Assembly: GCF_900110835.1 (NCBI RefSeq)
Contig: NZ_FOJG01000002.1
Location: forward strand, 3,798,698 to 3,862,697
DNA: 64,000 nucleotides
Direction of reading: 5' to 3'
Source of the DNA: Chitinophaga arvensicola
GTDB lineage: Bacteria; Bacteroidota; Bacteroidia; Chitinophagales; Chitinophagaceae
Position 1 is the stretch's first letter, and every line of letters starts with the position of its first letter. The notes below the pieces were generated by a model that made no database searches, was not told the origin of the DNA, and was given only the letters and a program-made list of their open reading frames with translations. Made by a program: the position numbers and the translations under genes. This document shows positions 9,586 to 15,906 of this stretch, piece by piece.

Positions 9586-9667
9586 AGCATCTGGCGCGAT
9601 GTCGCAGATGCCATGTGAATGTTTTAAAGACCTCTGCTGTGTTCATCAGCAGGGGTTTATTTTTTTT
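9586..9667 (+). ncRNA. Possible 3' end of an unannotated small RNA
   Basis: A hairpin with stem GCATCTG/CAGATGC (about 9586-9608) is followed 22 bases later by a terminator hairpin and a T-rich tract ending at 9667. No plus-strand gene lies upstream before the divergent fucosidase start at 9304. The 5' end is unknown and I found no clear TAnnTTTG promoter, so this is a candidate only. Confidence 0.3.
9631..9667 (+). terminator. Orphan rho-independent terminator (plus strand)
   Basis: A 9-bp stem (CCTCTGCTG/CAGCAGGGG, one T-G wobble that pairs only in the plus-strand RNA), a 7-base loop and then TTTATTTTTTTT. No annotated plus-strand gene precedes it. Confidence 0.7.
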
Positions 9668-9873
9668 AGCCCACTCCTGCGCTCGTTATTTCAATTCTTG
9701 TTTAGGTTTAATTAACTGTCCGGGGGACAGATCGACCTAATATTGCTCCATCAGTAGTTCCTGATAACTGAAATGCATACAACTAACAAATATCTCAGCA
9801 GTACCTGTTGGCTTCTCAAGGCCGACGGGAATTTTATCCTGTTGCGGTGGTGCTGAACTGCGATCTGATCAGC

Positions 9874-10007
9874 GTGGTATCTGCTTAGAAGGCGGACTTG
9901 ATTGGGGTGGACCTGCTTGAAAGGTGAACCTAATCAGGGAGTGGCCTGTTTCGAAGGTGGACCTGATTAGCCTAGGACCTGCTTGAAAGGTAGACCTGAT
10001 CGGGGAA
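9874..10007. repeat. Four degenerate tandem repeats, period 33-34 bp
   Basis: Copies begin at about 9874, 9907, 9941 and 9975. Each contains a variant of GGACCTGCTTGAAAGG followed by a variant of TGGACCTGATTAGG. Within the copies, AGGT-N2-ACCT and ACCT-N7-AGGT make short inverted motifs. The copies differ at many positions, so they are old or under weak constraint. They faintly resemble the hairpins at 57.0-57.9 kb, which carry GGACCGCCTGGAAAG. Confidence 0.6.
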
Positions 10008-10186
10008 TGAGGAGAACTTGATCCGGAACAAATTAACCTGGGAAAAGGACTCCATCCGGGATACTACCCGGCGATGGTATCTCCAGGGAAATAGTAAGCA
10101 ACAACTTAACCAATAATAGCTTTAAACATCGACCCAACTGTTTAACAACCAATGGGTTTTTGATTTAATCATCATCTAGCTTCAGC

Positions 10187-10226
10187 GCCTTTGCGGTTTC
10201 CACTGCGAAGGCTTTTTTTGTTTTTT
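10187..10226 (+). terminator. Orphan rho-independent terminator just upstream of the TetR gene
   Basis: An 8-bp stem (GCCTTTGC/GCGAAGGC with one T-G wobble on the plus strand), a 10-base loop and TTTTTTTGTTTTTT. It ends a plus-strand transcript that starts somewhere in the preceding gene-free region and shields the TetR promoter from it. Confidence 0.75.
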
Positions 10227-10227
10227 A

Positions 10228-10247
10228 AAGTGAATATATATTCACTT
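10228..10247. promoter_or_regulatory. Perfect 20-bp palindrome, probable TetR operator
   Basis: AAGTGAATATATATTCACTT is a perfect palindrome. It abuts the promoter-like box TATCTTTG at 10247-10254 and lies 11 bases before the TetR start, as expected for an autoregulatory operator. Its core TGAAT-N4-ATTCA recurs at 10838-10851. Confidence 0.7.
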
Positions 10248-10254
10248 ATCTTTG
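10247..10254 (+). promoter_or_regulatory. Bacteroidota -7 box (TATCTTTG) of the TetR gene
   Basis: It matches TAnnTTTG exactly. The GTG start follows only 4 bases later, so the mRNA would be leaderless or nearly so. A TTTG at 10217-10220 lies 26 bases upstream, further than the usual 19-21. Confidence 0.5.
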
Positions 10255-10258
10255 TAGA

Positions 10259-10831
10259 GTGAAACTGAAAGATGATAGAAAAGTAACGCAGATTTTCCAG
10301 TCGGCACTCAAGCTGGTGGCGAAAAAAGGGTTGTCTGGTGTTACGATGGGAGACATTTCCAGGGAGGCTGGAATCGCAACCGGCACCCTGTACGTTTACT
10401 TCAAGGGAAAGGATGAACTGATCAACGCTTTATTTGCCGCCTGCCGGGAGAATTCTGTGCAGGTATCCTTTAAAGGCTATAACCCGCAACTTCCGTTCAA
10501 ACCCGGATTCAAGAATATCTGGCTGAACATCCTCCGCTACAAACTGCAGCATTTTGAAGAAGTGATTTTCATGGAGCAATGTTATCATTCGCCCTTTATT
10601 ACTGCGGATACGCGGGAAAAGGCACAGCAATTATCGGCGCCCTTTTATGCGCTGATGGAGAGAGGTCAGAAAGAACAACTTATCAAGCAAACAGATACCG
10701 GGTTATTGCTCACCTTTATGCTGGGTGCGATGAATGAACTTGTGAAACAAACGCATTACAGCGGTATCACCCTTAACAGAAGCCGGATCAACAGTACTTT
10801 CGACCTTTGCTGGGATGCCCTGAAAGCATAG
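10259..10831 (+). CDS. TetR/AcrR-family transcriptional regulator
   Basis: A 190-residue protein with an N-terminal TetR helix-turn-helix (residues ~8-55, 'GVTMGDISREAGIATGTLYVYFKGKDELI') and an all-helical C-terminal ligand domain. The best start is GTG at 10259, which gives the normal length before the HTH; it immediately follows a TAnnTTTG box. A perfect palindrome overlaps its promoter and a second copy of the half-sites precedes the downstream stress-protein gene, so it probably represses both itself and that gene. The ligand is unknown. Confidence 0.92.
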   Translation: MKLKDDRKVTQIFQSALKLVAKKGLSGVTMGDISREAGIATGTLYVYFKGKDELINALFAACRENSVQVSFKGYNPQLPFKPGFKNIWLNILRYKLQHFEEVIFMEQCYHSPFITADTREKAQQLSAPFYALMERGQKEQLIKQTDTGLLLTFMLGAMNELVKQTHYSGITLNRSRINSTFDLCWDALKA

Positions 10832-10837
10832 AATAAA

Positions 10838-10851
10838 TGAATAAACATTCA
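10838..10851. promoter_or_regulatory. Second TGAAT-N4-ATTCA site, before the universal stress protein gene
   Basis: TGAATAAACATTCA has the same half-sites and the same four-base spacing as the palindrome upstream of the TetR gene. It lies 6 bases after the TetR stop and 19 bases before the stress-protein start. Confidence 0.55.
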
Positions 10852-10870
10852 CAAATAAATATTCCTGCAT

Positions 10871-11311
10871 ATGTCAGACATCATGATCGCAGTAGACCTG
10901 AGCAGTTTTTCAGAAAACCTGATCAGGACCGGCCTGGAACTGGCCGATAAAATGAATGCCTCCGTTACCCTGTTCTCCGTAGTGGAGATCGGGATCGGCA
11001 TCGGATTACCAGAGGGAGGGCCTGTGTTTACAGATGATATTCCTGCGAGGATCCGCGAAGTGGAAGAAAGACTGGAATCTTACAGACAAAATTACCCGGA
11101 CAAGCAAAACATCAATATCATGGTGTCGACCGGCAACCCGAAAAATGAAACCCTGGAGCAGGCCCACAATAGCAATGCCACCATGCTGGTGGTAGGTACA
11201 CACGGCAGAACCGGATTGGATCATATGTTACTGGGCAGTAATGCGGAATATATTATCCGTCATTCCCGTATACCCGTACTCGTAGTACCCTACAATCAGG
11301 GGGAACACTAA
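10871..11311 (+). CDS. Universal stress protein (UspA family)
   Basis: A 146-residue single-domain UspA protein. It has 'IMIAVDLSSFSENLI' at the N-terminus and the ATP-binding signature G-x2-G-x9-G-S in 'GTHGRTGLDHMLLGSN' near residues 112-127, then 'IPVLVVP' at the C-terminus. The intact motif suggests an ATP-binding member. It follows the TetR gene by 39 bases with a probable TetR site in between, and is followed by a strong terminator. Confidence 0.94.
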   Translation: MSDIMIAVDLSSFSENLIRTGLELADKMNASVTLFSVVEIGIGIGLPEGGPVFTDDIPARIREVEERLESYRQNYPDKQNINIMVSTGNPKNETLEQAHNSNATMLVVGTHGRTGLDHMLLGSNAEYIIRHSRIPVLVVPYNQGEH

Positions 11312-11367
11312 CATTATAACACTCAACAATCTATAAAACAACAGCAACGGCTCTGGTTGTTGCAATC

Positions 11368-11396
11368 TCCCGGCGTTTTTTCGCCGGGATTTTTTT
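11368..11396 (+). terminator. Rho-independent terminator after the stress-protein gene
   Basis: An 8-bp perfect stem TCCCGGCG/CGCCGGGA with a T6 loop, followed by TTTTTTT. Confidence 0.9.
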
Positions 11397-11550
11397 ATGC
11401 ATATATTGAAACATTGAAGCATGATAAGGGTTATATTTATAACGAATAATTAAAGTACATCTGCACGTCACCCCCTGCCCTTCCAGCCCCCTAACTGGTA
11501 TCGGATTTTTATTGCTCATCACTTTTCCCTTTCATTTCCAAACCGTTGCT

Positions 11551-13221
11551 ATGAAAAAAAACTACTCCGGCAAAGGCATTTTACTCGTTTTATTTTTGCT
11601 GCTGCTAGCCCCGGCCGCCTTTGCTCAGCTCAAAATTGGTGACAATCCCGCCACCATCAACAAATCCTCTATCCTGGAACTGGAAAGTTTGCGCCAGGGT
11701 TTACTGCTGCCCAGAATTGTGGACACCACCCTCGCCCCGTTGAACACAGCCCCCGACGGGATGATCATTTACCACACCCTTACCCAAAGCCTGATGGTAA
11801 GACGTAACGGTTACTGGTCAAGACTGGTGGACAGCTTAAATGCTTCCGCAGGCAGCTGGCAGTTAAAAGGAAACGCAGGTACCACCATCGCCAATTACCT
11901 CGGAACGTCCGACAATCAACCTTTATCTATCCGTACCAATGCTACGGAAGCCATCAACATCAGTAACACGCAAACCGTCGCCCTGAAACAGGTACCGGCC
12001 AGCACCACCCTGATCAGTGTATTAATGATAGACCCGGCTACCGGCGTTATTAACCAGCGGAACCTGTCGCCCGCCGCTTTCACGGATGCGATCCGGACAC
12101 TGAACGGTGTGGCCAAACAAGGCTTTACCATCAGGGCAGATACATTAAACGCCAACTTTGGCGTAACCACCACCGCTGTGGATAGTACCATTACCCTGAA
12201 TGTACCGATAGTAGGTGCGGTATCCCAGAAAACGGGGTTACTCACTTATGCCGACTGGCTGCAATTCAGCAATAAACAAAAGGCCATCACTATCGGCGCC
12301 TTTATCCTGACACCGGGCAGCCCGAACGGTCTTGTGCTGGATAATACTACCGGCGTATTGCAACTGGTAGCTGCAGATGCCACCAATCCCGGCGGTGTGT
12401 CTATCGGCGCACAGACGTTTGGCGGTACCAAAACATTCAATGATAGCGTAAGCATTGTGACCGGACTGGGTGTAACCGGACAGGCCACACTGGGTAACGG
12501 GCTGAAGGTAAATGCGGGCGGCGCCAACATTACCGGTAGTGTTGTACTGGCTACCACACCTCCCAATGTAAGCACACCTGTTACCACCGTATTATTCCGT
12601 AATCCAAATACAGGCGCCCTGGAAAAAAGAGAAGTGGATTCTGCTGCATTCTCTGTAGGTATCCGCCGGATCAACGGACAAACTGGTCCTGCTATCTACA
12701 TCAAAACAGGGAAAGCAGGCAACGATATTTCACTGGATAGCACCAGTGTAACCAACACGCTTACCCTGAATATCCCGGATGCAAGTGCTACTGCCCGTGG
12801 TGTGGTGAATGACTCTGCTCAAACTTTCGCAGGTTTTAAAACAGTCAGAGATACCCTGGCAGTGGCCAAAAATGCAATTGTGGGTGCAGGCACGAAGCCC
12901 AACTCTACTTTCCAGGTGCAAGGTTCCATGTCGCTGAACATTCGCTCCAGCACTTCTAACGATGCGCTGGCGGAAACCGATAACACATTGCTCGTAAATG
13001 CTTCTTCCGGTAGTGTTACCATTACACTGCCACCGGTAACCAATATCGTGGGACGTATCTATACCGTCAAAAAAATAGGCGGTTCCATTGATAACGCCGT
13101 AACGCTTCAACCTCAGGGTGGCGCTCAGATTGAGGGCTCTACCAACTATATCATCTATAACAACTATACATACGTAACAATTCAAACAGACGGCTCCAAC
13201 TGGTATGTGATCAGAAAGTAA
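11551..13221 (+). CDS. Secreted tail-fibre-like repetitive beta protein
   Basis: A 556-residue secreted protein from the ATG at 11551; an in-frame start at 11512 would add 13 residues ahead of the signal peptide and is rejected. The signal peptide ends at 'AAFAQ'. The motif after it ('LKIGDNPATINKSSILELE', then 'QGLLLPRI' and 'APDGMIIYHT') is common in Bacteroidota surface proteins. The body contains beta-rich, Thr/Val/Asn-rich segments reminiscent of phage tail fibres ('ATARGVVNDSAQTFAGFKTV', 'PGGVSIGAQTFGGTKTF', 'TGLGVTGQATLGNGL'). It ends in a compact domain with 'ITLPPVTNIVGRIYTVKKIGG'. A surface adhesin or extracellular scaffold is plausible; the function is not known. It is the first of three cotranscribed-looking genes. 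Confidence 0.8.
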   Translation: MKKNYSGKGILLVLFLLLLAPAAFAQLKIGDNPATINKSSILELESLRQGLLLPRIVDTTLAPLNTAPDGMIIYHTLTQSLMVRRNGYWSRLVDSLNASAGSWQLKGNAGTTIANYLGTSDNQPLSIRTNATEAINISNTQTVALKQVPASTTLISVLMIDPATGVINQRNLSPAAFTDAIRTLNGVAKQGFTIRADTLNANFGVTTTAVDSTITLNVPIVGAVSQKTGLLTYADWLQFSNKQKAITIGAFILTPGSPNGLVLDNTTGVLQLVAADATNPGGVSIGAQTFGGTKTFNDSVSIVTGLGVTGQATLGNGLKVNAGGANITGSVVLATTPPNVSTPVTTVLFRNPNTGALEKREVDSAAFSVGIRRINGQTGPAIYIKTGKAGNDISLDSTSVTNTLTLNIPDASATARGVVNDSAQTFAGFKTVRDTLAVAKNAIVGAGTKPNSTFQVQGSMSLNIRSSTSNDALAETDNTLLVNASSGSVTITLPPVTNIVGRIYTVKKIGGSIDNAVTLQPQGGAQIEGSTNYIIYNNYTYVTIQTDGSNWYVIRK

Positions 13222-13254
13222 ACCTGTTTATTGTTATCCCGTAAATTGTTATAC

Positions 13255-14166
13255 ATGCTGAAAACAAGCATTCAAAGCAGCATATGGCTATGCGCGCTAT
13301 TATTGCTGTATATACCTATATATGCGCAACAGCTCAAGCTGGGAGATCCTACCACCTCTCCCATTAAAGCCGCTTTGCTGGAATTAAATACGCTTAACCA
13401 GGGACTGCTGCTACCCCGGATTACGGATTCTACCCAGGCACCGCTCAATGTTTCGCCCGACGGCATGATCATCTATTACAAGCCCGCCAGTAGTTTACTG
13501 ATCCGGAGAAACGGCTCCTGGTCGAGACTGGCGGATAGTACGGCCGTCAGCAATAACCAGTGGCTATTGAGTGGTAATCCTACGGTGGATAGTGCAACGA
13601 AGTTTTTGGGAACTACCGTTATCAGCCCCATTAATTTCCGTACCAATAATCTGAACCGCATGATTATTTCAAGTGCAGGTAATGTGGGTATCGGTACCAC
13701 AGCACCTACCTCCTTGCTGCATATAAAATCTGCTACCGCGAATACTTCGGGCGTACGGCTGGAAACATTGACCAGTGCGGCGCCCGTAACCTCAGGTGCA
13801 GGCGGACTTGGCGTGGATGCAAGCGGGAATGTGGTGCGAACAGCGGCAGCCCCGGTGTATTATAATGCAGCGGGCGTGGTATCACAGAATATCAAGGTGT
13901 GGGCGGATTCTATTTCCAATACGAGTACAGGCGTAGCCACCGCAAATATTTCCTCTGCAGGGTTTACCAAAATATTGAGTATAACGGCAACGGGTAAAGG
14001 AGGCAGTAATAATGGCGACTCGCCCATACCTGTTATCTCAGGCTATACCCTCAATGCTATTACGTTCAATGTATTCCGGGGAAATACCGGTTTGACCATC
14101 CTCGCCGGCTGGGCAACGGATACAGATGCTACGCACAAAGTTTACGTCACGGTCGTCGGTTATTAA
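13255..14166 (+). CDS. Secreted protein, paralogue of the upstream tail-fibre-like protein
   Basis: A 303-residue protein (ATG at 13255, signal peptide ending 'IYAQ'). Its first ~90 residues match the preceding gene almost position by position ('QLKLGDPTTSPIKAALLEL', 'QGLLLPRITDSTQAPLNV', 'SPDGMIIYYK', 'IRRNGSWSRLADS'), so the two arose by duplication. The middle has the 'NVGIGTTAPTSLLHIKSAT' segment seen in many tail-fibre-like proteins, and the C-terminal ~90 residues are a distinct beta domain. It lies 33 bases after its paralogue. The function is unknown. Confidence 0.8.
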   Translation: MLKTSIQSSIWLCALLLLYIPIYAQQLKLGDPTTSPIKAALLELNTLNQGLLLPRITDSTQAPLNVSPDGMIIYYKPASSLLIRRNGSWSRLADSTAVSNNQWLLSGNPTVDSATKFLGTTVISPINFRTNNLNRMIISSAGNVGIGTTAPTSLLHIKSATANTSGVRLETLTSAAPVTSGAGGLGVDASGNVVRTAAAPVYYNAAGVVSQNIKVWADSISNTSTGVATANISSAGFTKILSITATGKGGSNNGDSPIPVISGYTLNAITFNVFRGNTGLTILAGWATDTDATHKVYVTVVGY

Positions 14167-14228
14167 AAACAATAAACAGTATTTCTATCTCACGTATCAT
14201 TACCATATTACTCCTTTTCCTTTCCATT

Positions 14229-15809
14229 GTGCTACCAGGCACAGTGAGGGCGCAGTCTGCCACATGGCTGCATCCCGATAGTAAAATGGGGATATTCAGT
14301 AAAGACACCATTGCGGTGTTCGGAGATATGGTGAATGAAGGAAATATTGTTGCGGTGAGTGGATCTGTGGTGAACTTTTACGGACTACGCTGGCGCAATG
14401 GCAGCGGGGCATCGATCCTGGATGAAAGCAGTGACGGATACAGTGCTGCCGGTGGATTATTCCGCTTCATGCAAACCAAACCGGCACTGTATCAATACAT
14501 CAGTGGCGGCTACAGCGCAGCAAGCGGGCAGGGGCCGAGTTTTCCGAATATCAGTGTGGAGAATGCGCCGGGTGTTTTCCTGGATGATCTCAGTGACCTG
14601 AAAATTGTGAATACCCTCGATCTTCAAAAGGGATTTATATTTCTGAATGGCTGGAACCTGGTGATGGGACATCATACGCCCGGGGATATACGTAATTATT
14701 CTGCGGATCATTTTATTATTACCGGCGCTAACTTTGGCGGCGGTTCGCTGTACAGAAGCCAAATCAGCAGTACTGATAAAACGGTTGTTTTCCCTATCGG
14801 GACACGTCCTTCCAGCTTTACGCCGGTAGCGTTGGAAAACAACGGCGCTACTGCCACTGTTCGTGCAGGCGTTTCCGATAGTGTGCTCCGCCATCTGACA
14901 ACCGGTGAAAACCTGGTGCTGACCAGCGTAAATAAAACCTGGGAAGTATCGGTATCTGTACCGGATGCGGCATTGAACCTGCACCTGGTACATGATGTAT
15001 CGGATGAAGGACCTGCCTACGAAGCCAACCGCAATACCGCTTACCTGGCCCGTTTTATAGATACGGCCTGGGATCTGGCCACCCAGAGAGCCGCGCCTAC
15101 TGGTCCCAGCCGCTACACGACCGGCTCTCCGGACCGGCAAAAAGTATTTGTATCAAGGGCTTTTCAACACCTGCCAGCCACTAATTACTTTACCAGCCTG
15201 GTAGCAGAAACAGTGAACAGTCCCAACAAAACGGTACTGGACTTCTTTAGTGCCAACCGCAGCGTTACCAATGAAGACACCGTGCTGCTGCACTGGATCA
15301 CCGGCAGAGAGTACTTCTGCCGTGGCTTTGCAATTGAAAGAAGACTTGCATTGGAACCGAACTTTGATTCCATCGGATTTGTTGGTAGTAAATCACCGGG
15401 AGGCATCAGTTTCTACCCGGTGGGATATGATGCGGTGGATGTACCTTCCTACGATGGATTTATTTTTTACCGCCTGAAAGTATTCATGACAGATGGCACC
15501 TTCTTTTACAGCCCTGTCCGTATCGTAAGGGGTAAAAATATCAGGGGCGATATCTCTGTATGGCCTAACCCGGTAAGAGGTGGTATCATACACATTTACT
15601 ACAGCGCACCTCAGCACGTGAAAGCGATTTCGCTGATTGATGTACCTGGTCACCGGATCATCTATCAGAAATTTGAGCAGCCATTGCAACAACGTAACTA
15701 CTACGAAATAAAAGTTCCTTCCGGCATGGCCAGAGGCACCTATTTCCTCCAGCTGATCGGAGAAAATGACCAGCTGATTCATACTGAAAAACTGGTAATT
15801 ATGGAATAA
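14229..15809 (+). CDS. T9SS substrate with type A C-terminal sorting domain
   Basis: A large secreted protein whose last ~85 residues are a T9SS type A sorting domain: 'VWPNPVRGGIIHIYY', 'IYQKF', 'GTYFLQLIGENDQLIHTEKLVI'. It would be exported by the Por system and placed on the surface or released. The body is beta-rich with no domain I can name. The first canonical start is GTG at 14229, which leaves only a stub of a signal peptide ('LPGTVRAQ'). The open frame continues upstream through 'ISRIITILLLFLSIV', a good hydrophobic core, but offers only ATT (14181) or ATA (14172) as starts. The true start is therefore probably a rare non-canonical codon near 14172-14181. Third gene of the surface-protein cluster. 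Confidence 0.85.
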   Translation: MLPGTVRAQSATWLHPDSKMGIFSKDTIAVFGDMVNEGNIVAVSGSVVNFYGLRWRNGSGASILDESSDGYSAAGGLFRFMQTKPALYQYISGGYSAASGQGPSFPNISVENAPGVFLDDLSDLKIVNTLDLQKGFIFLNGWNLVMGHHTPGDIRNYSADHFIITGANFGGGSLYRSQISSTDKTVVFPIGTRPSSFTPVALENNGATATVRAGVSDSVLRHLTTGENLVLTSVNKTWEVSVSVPDAALNLHLVHDVSDEGPAYEANRNTAYLARFIDTAWDLATQRAAPTGPSRYTTGSPDRQKVFVSRAFQHLPATNYFTSLVAETVNSPNKTVLDFFSANRSVTNEDTVLLHWITGREYFCRGFAIERRLALEPNFDSIGFVGSKSPGGISFYPVGYDAVDVPSYDGFIFYRLKVFMTDGTFFYSPVRIVRGKNIRGDISVWPNPVRGGIIHIYYSAPQHVKAISLIDVPGHRIIYQKFEQPLQQRNYYEIKVPSGMARGTYFLQLIGENDQLIHTEKLVIME

Positions 15810-15891
15810 GCAACTGATAATGAGTGGATAATATGCACATTAAAATACCCTTAAACTAGCCCCCGTGAAGGAATGAGTTGAAAAGTTACCC

Positions 15892-15899
15892 TAACTTTG
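15892..15899 (+). promoter_or_regulatory. Bacteroidota -7 box (TAACTTTG) before mprF
   Basis: It matches TAnnTTTG. The GTG start at 15907 is 7 bases downstream, implying a very short leader. No well-spaced TTTG -33 element is evident. Confidence 0.45.
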
Positions 15900-15906
15900 C
15901 GGGTTA

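Larger units (their letters stand above)
9305..10258. other. 954-base intergenic region with orphan terminators and degenerate repeats
   Basis: This region lies between the start of the minus-strand fucosidase operon and the start of the plus-strand TetR gene, so no known transcript should end here. It nevertheless contains two plus-strand terminator hairpins (9631-9667 and 10187-10226), a strong hairpin at 9586-9608 (GCATCTG/CAGATGC), a small perfect stem at about 9716-9730 (CTGTCC/GGACAG) and four degenerate repeats at 9874-10007. No open frame of believable composition is present. It may encode one or two noncoding RNAs. Confidence 0.6.

Noticed and set aside
9874..10007. The 33-34 bp repeats as a coding repeat
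   Set aside because: Stops occur in all frames and the period is not kept as a multiple of three across copies.
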